In this document: positions 8,393 through 17,546 of the stretch, one piece after another
Numbering within the stretch: the stretch's first letter is position 1
Layout: the number at the start of each line of letters is the position of its first letter
Origin: an uncultured Bulleidia sp.
GTDB lineage: Bacteria; Bacillota_I; Bacilli_A; Erysipelotrichales; Erysipelotrichaceae
Direction: 5' to 3'
Assembly (NCBI GenBank): GCA_947087645.1
Contig: CAMUDN010000003.1
Location: forward strand, 62,001 to 126,000
Length of the DNA stretch: 64,000 bases
Made by a program: the position numbers and the translations under genes
Notes under the pieces: model-generated
Seen by the model: only the letters and a program-made list of their open reading frames with translations
The model's database searches: none
Told to the model about the DNA's origin: nothing

Positions 8393-9094
8393 ATGAAAAT
8401 GATTGAGTTAAAAGATGTTAAAAAAGTATATCATATGGGCGAAGTTGATATTCCAGCTTTATTTGGCATTAATTTTACAATTGATGAGGGAATGTTAGCT
8501 GTTATAGTAGGTAATAGTGGAGCTGGTAAATCAACAATTTTAAATATTTTAGGTGGTATGGATAAAGCAAGTTCAGGATCGGTTATTGTTAATAAACAAG
8601 AAATTACAAAGATGAATGAAAAAGAAATGACAGATTATCGTCGTAAGCAAGTTGGCTTTGTGTTTCAATTTTATAATTTAATCGGTAACTTAAATGCTTT
8701 AGAAAATGTTGAATTAGCTGCGGAAATTAGTGAGCATCCTTTAAATGCAAGTGAAGTATTAGATTTAGTTGGTTTAAAAGATCGAAAGTATCATTTTCCG
8801 ACTCAATTATCTGGAGGTGAACAACAGCGAGTAGCGATTGCTAGAGCTATTGTTAAAAATCCTGATTTATTATTGTGTGATGAACCAACTGGTGCTTTAG
8901 ATGATGCAACTGGTAAACAAATTTTAAAATTATTACAAGATATGTCACGTAAATTTAAAAAAACAGTTGTTATTATTACTCATAATCAAGCAATTTGTCC
9001 AATGGCTGATCTTGTAATTCGAGTTAAAGATGGTTTGATTAAGTCATATCATAAAAATGATCATCCTTTAGCTGTGGAGGAGATTGAATGGTGA
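8393..9094 (+). CDS. MacB/LolD-type ABC transporter ATPase
   Basis: ATPase of a MacB/FtsX-type (type VII) ABC system. Walker A GNSGAGKST, Q-loop VFQFYNLIGNL, signature LSGGEQQRVAIARA, Walker B LLLCDEPTGALDD, and H-loop IITHN are all intact. I choose the ATG at 8393 (MKMIELKDVKKVYHMG) because the family begins there; a longer in-frame start at 8345 adds 16 residues of no family match. Overlaps the permease gene by 7 bases, so the two form one unit. Confidence 0.93.
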   Translation: MKMIELKDVKKVYHMGEVDIPALFGINFTIDEGMLAVIVGNSGAGKSTILNILGGMDKASSGSVIVNKQEITKMNEKEMTDYRRKQVGFVFQFYNLIGNLNALENVELAAEISEHPLNASEVLDLVGLKDRKYHFPTQLSGGEQQRVAIARAIVKNPDLLLCDEPTGALDDATGKQILKLLQDMSRKFKKTVVIITHNQAICPMADLVIRVKDGLIKSYHKNDHPLAVEEIEW

Positions 9095-12000
9095 AAAAAA
9101 AGATTTTTTGGAAATCTTTAAGACGTTTAATTATCAGAACGAAAATGCGTTATATCAATTTGATAGCTGTTGTTGCTATCGGTGTTTCTTTCTTTGTCGG
9201 TGTAACTTCTTCTGCTGGAATATTAGCTCGTTCTGTTTCTTTTTATAATGAGCAAAATAATCTTAAAGATGTAACTATTTACTCTAATTATGGTTTTACA
9301 AAAGAAGATTTAGTTAATATTCAAAAGCAAAAAGAAGTTAAGAAAGCCGAAGCATCTTATTTTGAAGATGTCCGTGTTAAAGATGAAACAAGTACTAGAA
9401 TTACCCGCATTCATTCTTATAATCCTCAAATGACAATTAATAAATTTCAATTAGTGAAAGGAAGAATGCCTTTAAAGGATAATGAAGTTTTAGCCGAAAA
9501 AGGTTCGCATATTTTAGAAGGTTTTGCTTTAAATAGTCATTTAAAAGCTGATTTAAAGGATGATAGTGTACTTAAATATCATGATTTTAAAGTTGTTGGC
9601 TTAATTGAAACACCTTTATATTTGAATCAATTAAAAGAAAATTCAACGTTGAAAAGACAAGATATATCAACTTATTTATATATTCCAGAAACAGCATTTA
9701 AAAGTGATCGTTATCAAGTAGTTAATCTTCTTTTAAATGGTCATTTTAGTCATAATCAATTCACAGAGAAATATCAAAGACAAGTTGATCAGGTTAATAA
9801 AAAATTAAAAAATAAGATTTTACAATTAGGAGTTGAACAAGGCAATCATATATATGAGCAAGCTATTGAAAAGTATCATAGTGGTGAAAAGGAATATCAG
9901 AATAAGGAATTAACTTTGCAAAAAGAAAAAGAACTAGCTTACCAAAAAATAAATGTTGCTACAAGTGAGATAAAGCAAAAAACAACCCAGATAGATAATG
10001 CCAAAAAAGAAATAAATAATGCTTATAAAAGTTTAAATGAAAAAGAAAAAGAATTCATTGAGCAAAGAAATTTAGCTAATCAAGAAATTACTTTTGCTAA
10101 AAATAAGATACAGAAACAGAAAACGGATTTATTAAAACAAAAAGATAGTTTAGTTAATCAGCAAGATGATCTTTTAAACCAAATAAAAGCATTAAAAGAA
10201 AATGAAGAAAAACTGATAAGTGCTAAATTTGATATTGATAAATTATTAGATTTAGAGCAAAAAATAAATTTAATTGAACAAGAAAAGGAAATTTGGGGAA
10301 AAGAAAGTGATACATGTATTTTGCAAGATATATTGCATATTCATGTTGAAAAATATGGTATTGATCCGTCTTTACAAGTTCGGCATTTAAAACAATACTT
10401 AAATTCTTTGCAAGCAACGTACCAAACTTATATATTAATGTTAAATAAATTTACAGGTATAAGTGCTCAAGATAAATTAAATGATTGGCAAAAAAAGAAA
10501 GAATTTTTAGCTAAAATATTAAATAATACTAAAGTAGGATTAGCTGAAATAAAACAAGGCATAGAAAAAATTCATCAAGGGCTTATACAATTAGATAATG
10601 CTTTGACTACTGTTAGGGAGAATGAACAATTAACCAATCAAAAATTAGCTAAAGTAGATCAAAAATTAAGAGATGCTTATGTAGTTTTAGAGCAGAAAGA
10701 GAAAAAGATTAATTTAGCTTTAAAGAAAATTAATAATGCAAAGCAAGAACTTAGTTTACAGAAAAATAATGCAGATCAGAAATTCAAAGATGCTTTTTTA
10801 CAATTAAAGGAAGCTAAAAATAAGTTAGCTGATAAATTAATAACAATTAAAAAACTTAAAAAAGGTGAATGGATTTATCTTGATCGGACAAATCATTATG
10901 CTTCTGTAACTTTTAAAAATACAGTTAAGCAAATGAAAGCCATTGCACGTATTTTTCCTGTTTTCTTTATTCTTGTTGCTACTTTAGTTTGTTTGACCAC
11001 AATGACTCGTTTAGTTGAAGAAGATCGCAGTGAATTAGGTACTTTAAGAGCTTTGGGTTATAAACGTAGCCATTTATTATTTAAATATTCTTCTTATTCT
11101 ATAAGTGCAACATGGCTTGGCTTAATAATAGGTAGTATTTTAGGAATGGCAGTATTTCCAGCGGTTATTTATCATTCGTGGCGAATGATGTTTATTTTAC
11201 CACCATTACGTTTAGATATTCCTTATATTTTTATTATGGAAACAAGTTTAGCTTTCTTATTGATTATGTTTTTAGCAACTTGGTTTGCCATTCATGTTGA
11301 TACAAAAGAAGTACCAGCGATGTTAATGCGACCTAAGGCACCTAAAGCAGTGAAAACAATTTTATTAGAAAAATTTAAGCTGATTTGGAATCATTTAAGT
11401 TTTTTACATAAAGTTACTTTACGTAATCTAGTTCGTTATAAGAAACGCTTTATGATGACACTTATAGGAATTGCCGGTTGCTCAGCTTTAATGTTGACTG
11501 GCTTTGGTATTCGTGATTCAATTGGTTCATTGATCAATTTACAATATCATAAAATTATACAATTTGATGGTAAAATAGAAGCTAAAGATAAATTAAAAGA
11601 TTTACAAGATAGTTTAGCTAATACAAAATATTTTAGCAGTATGATTGAAGTTCTATCATATCCAACCAAGGTTAAAGCAAATGATCATGAAAAAATTGTG
11701 GAAGCTTATATTGCCAGTGATCAAAGTTTAAGAAAATTATTTAAGCTAACAGATATGGCGAATAAAAAGATATCTTTTGGTGATCAAGGATTAATTGTTT
11801 CACGAGGAATTGCTAAAGGGTTAAAACTTAAAGAAGGTGATATGATTCAGGTTGAAAGTAAAAAAGGTCAGGTGATAGCTTTAGCTATCAAGCATATTGT
11901 TAATTATTATACATTTAATGGTATTTGGTTAAATGATCAAGCATATCAAAATTATTTTAAGGAGGATATAACAAATAATTATCTTTTTGTAAAAGCTAAA

Positions 12001-12513
12001 AAGAATGTGAATATTACACAAGCAGAAAAAGTAGCTATTGATAATCCAAATGTTGATCGCATTGATTTTTCACGATCGTTGGTAAATAATTTTAATCAAA
12101 TGAAAAATGGTTTAAATGCAATTGTTTGGGTGTTAATTTTTTCGTCAATGGTTTTAGCATTTGTTGTTTTACATAATTTAATTAGTTTAAATATTGCTGA
12201 AAGAGTAAGAGAAATTGCTACTTTAAAAGTACTTGGTTTTAGAAAGAGTGAAATTTCTCGTTATATTTTACAAGAAAATATTTTGCTAACTATTATTGCT
12301 GCTTTACTTGGCTTACCTTTAGGTGTTATATTAAATGCTTATATTATGCAAACAATACAGGTTGAAAATATTATTTTTCCAATTATGATTCATCCTTTAA
12401 GTTATCTTTATGCTTTCTTATTAACTTTTATGTTTAGTTCATTAGTAGCTATCTTTATGCGAAAGTATATTTATCGTGTAAAGATGGTTGAGAGTTTAAA
12501 GAGTTTAGAGTAA
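9088..12513 (+). CDS. Giant FtsX-family permease with long extracytoplasmic coiled coil
   Basis: 1141-residue permease of the MacB/FtsX superfamily. One TM segment near residues 18-38, then an extracytoplasmic region of about 590 residues. From about residue 265 to 595 this is almost wholly Lys/Gln/Glu-rich heptad-like helix (for example NKKLKNKILQLG, EIKQKTTQIDNAKKEINNA). An FtsX domain with three TMs follows near 630-750 (LVEEDRSELGTLRALGYKRSHLL), then a second FtsX block at the C terminus (ISLNIAERVREIATLKVLGFRKSEI). FtsX-type pairs usually act as mechanotransmitters, or move lipids, lipoproteins or peptides; the coiled coil suggests reach across the wall. Substrate unknown. Confidence 0.9.
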   Translation: MVKKKIFWKSLRRLIIRTKMRYINLIAVVAIGVSFFVGVTSSAGILARSVSFYNEQNNLKDVTIYSNYGFTKEDLVNIQKQKEVKKAEASYFEDVRVKDETSTRITRIHSYNPQMTINKFQLVKGRMPLKDNEVLAEKGSHILEGFALNSHLKADLKDDSVLKYHDFKVVGLIETPLYLNQLKENSTLKRQDISTYLYIPETAFKSDRYQVVNLLLNGHFSHNQFTEKYQRQVDQVNKKLKNKILQLGVEQGNHIYEQAIEKYHSGEKEYQNKELTLQKEKELAYQKINVATSEIKQKTTQIDNAKKEINNAYKSLNEKEKEFIEQRNLANQEITFAKNKIQKQKTDLLKQKDSLVNQQDDLLNQIKALKENEEKLISAKFDIDKLLDLEQKINLIEQEKEIWGKESDTCILQDILHIHVEKYGIDPSLQVRHLKQYLNSLQATYQTYILMLNKFTGISAQDKLNDWQKKKEFLAKILNNTKVGLAEIKQGIEKIHQGLIQLDNALTTVRENEQLTNQKLAKVDQKLRDAYVVLEQKEKKINLALKKINNAKQELSLQKNNADQKFKDAFLQLKEAKNKLADKLITIKKLKKGEWIYLDRTNHYASVTFKNTVKQMKAIARIFPVFFILVATLVCLTTMTRLVEEDRSELGTLRALGYKRSHLLFKYSSYSISATWLGLIIGSILGMAVFPAVIYHSWRMMFILPPLRLDIPYIFIMETSLAFLLIMFLATWFAIHVDTKEVPAMLMRPKAPKAVKTILLEKFKLIWNHLSFLHKVTLRNLVRYKKRFMMTLIGIAGCSALMLTGFGIRDSIGSLINLQYHKIIQFDGKIEAKDKLKDLQDSLANTKYFSSMIEVLSYPTKVKANDHEKIVEAYIASDQSLRKLFKLTDMANKKISFGDQGLIVSRGIAKGLKLKEGDMIQVESKKGQVIALAIKHIVNYYTFNGIWLNDQAYQNYFKEDITNNYLFVKAKKNVNITQAEKVAIDNPNVDRIDFSRSLVNNFNQMKNGLNAIVWVLIFSSMVLAFVVLHNLISLNIAERVREIATLKVLGFRKSEISRYILQENILLTIIAALLGLPLGVILNAYIMQTIQVENIIFPIMIHPLSYLYAFLLTFMFSSLVAIFMRKYIYRVKMVESLKSLE

Positions 12514-12541
12514 AAAGTATGTCAATAACATACTTTTTTTT
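12512..12541 (+). terminator. Terminator after the ABC pair
   Basis: AAAAAGTATG / CATACTTTTT stem, 7-base loop, T-run; it begins in the stop codon. Confidence 0.85.
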
Positions 12542-12605
12542 AGCTTATAGAAAAATTAGCTAAGTTTTGTGTTAATATTAGAATAATTGAAAAGTGAGAA
12601 ATAAA

Positions 12606-14804
12606 ATGGAAAAATTTAAGAAGAGTTGGTCTTTTTTTGGTAAGATGATTACCGTTGAAAATGGTGAATTAGCTAAGCAAGCAGGTGGTGCAGTTTTGGT
12701 GCGCTATGATGATACAACAGTTTTATCTACAGCAACTGCTAGTACAGAAGCAAAAGATACGGATTTTTTTCCTTTAACAGTGTTATATCAGGAAAAAATG
12801 TACGCTGCGGGTAAAATTCCTGGTGGTTTTTTACGTCGTGAAGGTCGTCCAAGTGAGCATGCTACTTTAACAGCACGCTTAATTGATCGACCTATTCGTC
12901 CTCTTTTTGCTGAAGGTTTTCGTAATGAAGTACAGGTTGTTAATACTGTTTTGTCACTTGATCCTGATGCCAGTAGTGAAATGGCTTCTTTGTTTGGCTC
13001 GTCATTAGCTTTATGTATTTCAAATATACCTTTTAATGGTCCAGTAGCTGGTGTACAGGTAGCATTAGTAGATGGTAAATTTTTGATTAATCCTAATGTC
13101 GAAGATGCTGCCAAAGCAGATTTACATTTGACTGTAGCTGGAACTAAACAAGCGATTAATATGGTTGAAGCTGGAGCTAAGGAAGTTTCGGAAGAAGTGA
13201 TGTTAGAAGCTTTACAATTTGGTCATGAAGCAATTAAAGAATTATGTCATATCCAAGAAGAAATTATTGCTAGTTGTGCTAAAGAAAAGATGGCTATTAC
13301 TTTATATGAAATTGATCCAAAGATTAAATCATATATTGATGAACATGCAGCTATGCGTATTAAACAAGCAGTTTCGATTAAAGCTAAATTAGAACGTTAT
13401 GCGACAATTGATGCTTTAATTGAAGAAATGGTTGATGCCGTTGCTAAATGGGAATTTAGTGATGAAAAAGAAAAAGAAAAAGCCATGAAGCAAGCTCATG
13501 AATATGGTGTGGAAATAGAAGCAATGGAAGTAAGACGCTTAATATCAGAAGATAAAGTTCGTCCTGATGGGCGTGCTTTAGATGAATTAAGACCATTGGA
13601 TAGTCAAGTTGATTTATTGCCTAGAGTACATGGATCAGCTTTGTTTACACGTGGTGAAACACAAGTTTTATCAATTACAACACTTGGTTCTTTAAGTGAT
13701 GCTCAAGTAATGGATGATTTAGGTGTTGAAACTGAGAAGCGTTTTATGCATCAATATAATTTTCCACCATTTTCCGTTGGCGAAGTTGGTCGTATGGGTT
13801 CACCTGGACGTCGTGAAATTGGTCATGGAGCATTAGGTGAACGAGCTTTATCACAAGTATTACCATCACCAGAGGAGTTTCCATATGCTATTCGTACATC
13901 AGCCGAAGTATTAGAATCAAATGGTTCATCATCACAAGCTTCGATTTGTGCTGGTACGATGTCTTTAATGGCTGCTGGTGTACCAATTAAGGCCATGGTT
14001 GCTGGTGTAGCAATGGGTTTAATTACTGTTGGTGATACTTATTCTATCTTGACAGATATTCAAGGTATGGAAGACCATTATGGTGATATGGACTTTAAGG
14101 TAGCAGGTACGCGTGTAGGTATTACTGCTTTACAAATGGATATTAAAGTAACTGGTATTTCACAAGAAATATTGAAAGAAGCATTGGCTCAAGCACATAA
14201 AGGGCGTATGCAAATTTTAGATAATATGGAAGCATGTATTAGTAAGCCACGTAAAGAAGTATCTAAATGGGCACCAAAGATGGATCAAATGTTCATTCCA
14301 GTTGATAAGATTCGGGTTGTTATTGGTAAAGGTGGCGAAATGATTGATAAAATCATTGCCGAGTGTAATGATGTTAAGATTGATATTAATGATGATGGAA
14401 AGTGTATTATTTATCATACAGATAGAGAAATGATTGATAAAGCTAAAGAAATGATTTCTTTGCTTATTAAAGAAGCTAAAGTTGGGGATGTTTATTTAGC
14501 TAAAGTAGTTGAAGTAAGAGATAGTTTTGCTTTTGTTAATTTATTTGCTAATGTGGATGCTTTACTACATGTTTCTCAATTAGCTTGGGAAAGAATTGAA
14601 AAAATTAAAGATAAGCTACATGTTGGTGATGAAATTCGGGTTAAAGTTGTTGCTATAGATGACAATGGTAAAATTAAAGTTTCAGCAAAAGAATTATTAG
14701 CTAAACCAGAAGGCTATGTTGAAGATGAACATAAGCCAGTTAAACGTAGTCACAAAGAAGGTGAAACACGTATTTTTAGAAAGAAAAAAGAAGAGAAGGA
14801 TTAA
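12606..14804 (+). CDS. pnp: Polyribonucleotide nucleotidyltransferase (PNPase)
   Basis: Phosphorolytic 3'-5' exoribonuclease of the RNA degradosome. Two RNase PH-like cores are visible (GGAVLVRYDDTTVLSTATAS at the N terminus and VRPDGRALDELRPLDSQVDLLPRVHGSALFTRGETQVL in the middle, with FPPFSVGEVGRMGSPGRREIGHGALGERAL). A KH domain (VVIGKGGEMIDKIIAE) and an S1 domain (GDVYLAKVVEVRDSFAFVNLF) follow. I take the ATG at 12606; a GTG four codons upstream overlaps the likely SD (GTGAG). 732 residues is a normal length. Confidence 0.96.
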   Translation: MEKFKKSWSFFGKMITVENGELAKQAGGAVLVRYDDTTVLSTATASTEAKDTDFFPLTVLYQEKMYAAGKIPGGFLRREGRPSEHATLTARLIDRPIRPLFAEGFRNEVQVVNTVLSLDPDASSEMASLFGSSLALCISNIPFNGPVAGVQVALVDGKFLINPNVEDAAKADLHLTVAGTKQAINMVEAGAKEVSEEVMLEALQFGHEAIKELCHIQEEIIASCAKEKMAITLYEIDPKIKSYIDEHAAMRIKQAVSIKAKLERYATIDALIEEMVDAVAKWEFSDEKEKEKAMKQAHEYGVEIEAMEVRRLISEDKVRPDGRALDELRPLDSQVDLLPRVHGSALFTRGETQVLSITTLGSLSDAQVMDDLGVETEKRFMHQYNFPPFSVGEVGRMGSPGRREIGHGALGERALSQVLPSPEEFPYAIRTSAEVLESNGSSSQASICAGTMSLMAAGVPIKAMVAGVAMGLITVGDTYSILTDIQGMEDHYGDMDFKVAGTRVGITALQMDIKVTGISQEILKEALAQAHKGRMQILDNMEACISKPRKEVSKWAPKMDQMFIPVDKIRVVIGKGGEMIDKIIAECNDVKIDINDDGKCIIYHTDREMIDKAKEMISLLIKEAKVGDVYLAKVVEVRDSFAFVNLFANVDALLHVSQLAWERIEKIKDKLHVGDEIRVKVVAIDDNGKIKVSAKELLAKPEGYVEDEHKPVKRSHKEGETRIFRKKKEEKD

Positions 14805-14819
14805 GCCTTCTTTCTTTTT
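14793..14819 (+). terminator. pnp terminator
   Basis: AGAAGG / CCTTCT stem around the pnp stop codon, followed by a T-rich run. Short and imperfect, so some read-through into trmB is likely. Confidence 0.6.
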
Positions 14820-14833
14820 AAACAGGAGTAATT

Positions 14834-15478
14834 ATGGCACGCATGAGAAGTAAAAAATGGTCTTTACCATGGATTAATAATCATCCAGAATTAGTTTTAC
14901 AAAATCCAGTAAGGTATAAAGCTAGTTGGAAAAAGCAGTTGCATGGTCAACAATTACATTTGGAAATTGGTAGTGGTAAAGGAGCATATTTGAATAAGAT
15001 GGCTGAACTTTATCCCTCTGATGCTTGGATTGGCTTAGAAAGAGAATTACCGGCTATTGCAATGGCAGCACGTTACAGTTATGAAGAAAATCCGTTATCT
15101 TTTAATAATAAAGTATTTATTCTAGGTGATGCTAAACAATTAGAAGATTGGTTTGATAAAGGTGAAGTTAATTATATTCACTTAAATTTTTCTGATCCAT
15201 GGCCTAAAAAATATACTCATAAGCGACGTTTAAGTTCTGATTTATTTTTATCGATTTATATGCATATTTTGGCTGATGATGGTCAGATTATTATGAAAAC
15301 AGATAATCGTAGTTTATTTGAAGATAGTTTAGTTTACTTTAGTCAAGCTGGTTTTGAGTTACAATTGGTTCAACTTGATTATCGTAAAGATGAACATTTA
15401 GATGATGCTATTACCGAATATGAACAGAAATTTATGGATTTAAACCAACCTATTTATCGTTGTATTGTTAAAAAGTGA
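14834..15478 (+). CDS. trmB: tRNA (guanine-46-N7)-methyltransferase
   Basis: SAM-dependent enzyme that makes m7G46 in the tRNA variable loop. Marks: HLEIGSGKGAYL (SAM binding), WIGLERE, and the TrmB signature NFSDPWPKKYTHKRRL, with a C-terminal TEYEQKF. 214 residues is standard. ACAGGAG SD. A lipoprotein gene starts 6 bases after the stop. Confidence 0.95.
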   Translation: MARMRSKKWSLPWINNHPELVLQNPVRYKASWKKQLHGQQLHLEIGSGKGAYLNKMAELYPSDAWIGLERELPAIAMAARYSYEENPLSFNNKVFILGDAKQLEDWFDKGEVNYIHLNFSDPWPKKYTHKRRLSSDLFLSIYMHILADDGQIIMKTDNRSLFEDSLVYFSQAGFELQLVQLDYRKDEHLDDAITEYEQKFMDLNQPIYRCIVKK

Positions 15479-15484
15479 GGATAT

Positions 15485-16105
15485 ATGTATCGAAAATTTA
15501 TATGTTTATGTCTATTTCTATTTTTTAGTACAGCATGTTCATCACAAAAAGATTTTTTAAGTGAACTAACAAAGCAATTAGAAATAGCTGAGCAAAGAGC
15601 TATTTTTAAACCTAATTATTATAAAAAACATTATCGATATTATATATCAGCATCAATTGGTCGTTTTAATTCTGACTATTATAGTAATGAGTTAGCTAAG
15701 GATGGTACTCATTTTATAATTACTTTAAATGTAAAAAAATACTTATTTAAAAATGCAGAAGCTTATATTTCCTTTCCTAAAATGGAGAGAAAGTATCTAA
15801 ATCGTCATAAACAGATTGAAAAATATTATCTTGATTATGAAAAATTAAAAAATGGTTATTATTTATTACGTTTTGAAAGTCCTGAAATTTTAGCTTGTAG
15901 TTTATGCCATCAAAGTGAAATACCGTCATTAGCTAAAACGATGTTAGAAATATCACGTTCAGTAGAATATAATGATCTTTCATTAAAAAAAGAATTTAAA
16001 GAAGATGAAGCTAAAAAATTTAATTCTTCAGCTTTAAAATTATTTGATGCTCGTATATCAGAAAATGGTCGTATTCAAGATTTATTTGAAAATATAAAAA
16101 AATAA
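15485..16105 (+). CDS. Uncharacterised lipoprotein
   Basis: 206 residues with a lipoprotein signal peptide (YRKFICLCLFLFF, lipobox STAC, lipidated C18). The mature part is basic and Tyr/Lys-rich, with a C-x-x-C (ACSLCHQSE) near residue 139 that could be a disulfide or metal site. No family recognised. It lies 6 bases downstream of trmB and is probably cotranscribed with it; no function is implied by that. Confidence 0.75.
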   Translation: MYRKFICLCLFLFFSTACSSQKDFLSELTKQLEIAEQRAIFKPNYYKKHYRYYISASIGRFNSDYYSNELAKDGTHFIITLNVKKYLFKNAEAYISFPKMERKYLNRHKQIEKYYLDYEKLKNGYYLLRFESPEILACSLCHQSEIPSLAKTMLEISRSVEYNDLSLKKEFKEDEAKKFNSSALKLFDARISENGRIQDLFENIKK

Positions 16106-16126
16106 TATAGACCATAAAATATATGG

Positions 16127-16157
16127 TGGTATAGTATATTAGTTAGTGATAACTAAC
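16127..16157 (+). promoter_or_regulatory. Extended -10 promoter with palindromic operator candidate
   Basis: TGGTATAGT (16127-16135) is an extended -10; TAGACC at 16108-16113 is a weak -35. The palindrome GTTAGT-GATA-ACTAAC (16142-16157) lies exactly where transcription would start, a classic repressor position. It drives the hydrogenase-like/importer operon. Confidence 0.55.
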
Positions 16158-16188
16158 AGCATATTTAATTATTGATTCGAGGTGATGC

Positions 16189-16803
16189 ATGAAAAATTAT
16201 ATTTGGCTTAATCCGGTTGTTGAAAAAGCCTATGGCCTTGAAAGATTAACTAATTGTTTAAAGCTTATAGATTATATAGTTGTTTTACCACAAAAAAATC
16301 ATCCGCAAATAATTTTAAAGCAATATCAATATTTATTATCTAAAATAAAACATTTTCCTGTTTTAGATCAAAGATGTCCTTTAATTTATAACTATTTTAA
16401 AAAAAGAAATTATCCTTTTACTTATCATTATATTGATCCGATTTTGATTCATACAGCTAAAGAATTAGCTAATCGTGAAGATCTTAAGGATGGTTATAAA
16501 TGGATCATTACGCCATGTACAAGTTTAAAAGATATGGGTAATGATTTATCATTAGATAATACTATATTTATGACTTGGGATAGTTTTAAAGCATATCATC
16601 ATTTAAATATTTGGGGGCATGATTTACAAAATAGTCCTATTCCATTTGGCTTTTTTAATAGTATTGAAAAAAATATAGTACATGTTTCAGACGAGAATAT
16701 AGATCAAGTAGATCTGAAAAATGTCAGATTGATTGAAGGTTTATATTGTCATGGTGGCTGTCATAATGGAGATGGTGTAAAATGTTTAAAAGTAAAAAAA
16801 TAA
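16189..16803 (+). CDS. Small [FeFe]-hydrogenase-like iron-sulfur protein
   Basis: 204 residues with no signal peptide. Three cysteine motifs occur in the order and spacing of the HydA catalytic domain: L1-like DQRCPLIYNYF (C63; HydA SCCPAW), L2-like ITPCTSLKDM (C110; HydA MPCTAKK), and L3-like EGLYCHGGCHNGDG (C187 and C191; HydA ACPGGCxxGGG). So the four cysteines that hold the [4Fe-4S] part of the H-cluster are kept, including the C-x-x-x-C spacing. Missing are the proton-relay Cys next to C63 (Arg here), the L2 lysine at the third place after the cysteine (Leu), and all ferredoxin-like domains. It overlaps the permease gene by 22 bases. I think it is an Fe-S protein working with the importer; hydrogenase activity is unlikely. 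The homology is my alignment by eye. Confidence 0.6.
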   Translation: MKNYIWLNPVVEKAYGLERLTNCLKLIDYIVVLPQKNHPQIILKQYQYLLSKIKHFPVLDQRCPLIYNYFKKRNYPFTYHYIDPILIHTAKELANREDLKDGYKWIITPCTSLKDMGNDLSLDNTIFMTWDSFKAYHHLNIWGHDLQNSPIPFGFFNSIEKNIVHVSDENIDQVDLKNVRLIEGLYCHGGCHNGDGVKCLKVKK

Positions 16804-17546
16804 AAACAATTATTTCTATTTGTTTTGTACTTGGACTATATTCTTTTATCAGTCATCTTAATATTTATAGTACTTATCTTTTACCAAGTTTAAAAATGAT
16901 TGGATATAGTTTTATTAATTTGTTAAGAGATGGTACTTTACTACATAATATTTTAGCTAGTTTAAGAAGGGTTTTTTTAGGCTATTTTATAGCTTTTATA
17001 TTAGCTATGATAATAGCTATTGCTTTATGGTATTATGCAAAAATAAATGATTATATTGACTGGTTTTTACAGTTTTTACGTAATGTACCACCTCTTAGCT
17101 TGATTCCATTACTTATTTTATGGGTTGGTATTGATGAAGGATCAAAATTAATCATTATTATTCTTGCTTCTTTTTTTCCGATGTTTTTAAATATTGATAA
17201 AGGTTTCAAAAGTGTTGATCAAAAATTAGTTGAAGTTGGTAAATCGTTTGATTTTAAAAAAGCACAAATATTTAGACAAATTATTTTTAAAGCTGCTATA
17301 CCAGATATTTTAGTTGGTATGCGTATAGGTCTTGGTTATAGTTATCGAGCTATAATTGGTGCAGAAATGATTGCTTCAAGTGATGGTCTTGGTTATATGA
17401 TTAATTTCTATCGTTCTTTATCACAAACAGATGTAGTAATGGTTGGCATTATTACTATCGGTATCTTGGGATATGCTTGTGATTTTATATTTAAATTGAT
17501 TATAAATAAGCTTTTTAAGGAAACTAAAGGTTATGGTTGGAATTGA
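16782..17546 (+). CDS. SsuC/TauC-type ABC permease
   Basis: 254-residue inner-membrane permease with about six TM segments and the EAA loop EVGKSFDFKKAQIFRQIIFKA, placing it with nitrate/sulfonate/taurine/thiamine-precursor importers. FLRNVPPLSLIPLLILWVGID is the usual SsuC-family segment. The start overlaps the Fe-S gene by 22 bases and its end overlaps the ATPase by 14, so translation is coupled throughout. Confidence 0.9.
   Translation: MFKSKKIKTIISICFVLGLYSFISHLNIYSTYLLPSLKMIGYSFINLLRDGTLLHNILASLRRVFLGYFIAFILAMIIAIALWYYAKINDYIDWFLQFLRNVPPLSLIPLLILWVGIDEGSKLIIIILASFFPMFLNIDKGFKSVDQKLVEVGKSFDFKKAQIFRQIIFKAAIPDILVGMRIGLGYSYRAIIGAEMIASSDGLGYMINFYRSLSQTDVVMVGIITIGILGYACDFIFKLIINKLFKETKGYGWN

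Noticed and set aside
12788..13114. Open frame of 108 codons on the minus strand inside pnp
   Set aside because: Lies fully within the conserved RNase PH core of pnp, has no family match and no SD.
16141..16188. Riboswitch ahead of the Fe-S/importer operon
   Set aside because: The leader is only about 45 bases and lacks TPP, cobalamin or molybdenum-cofactor motifs; a protein operator is more plausible.
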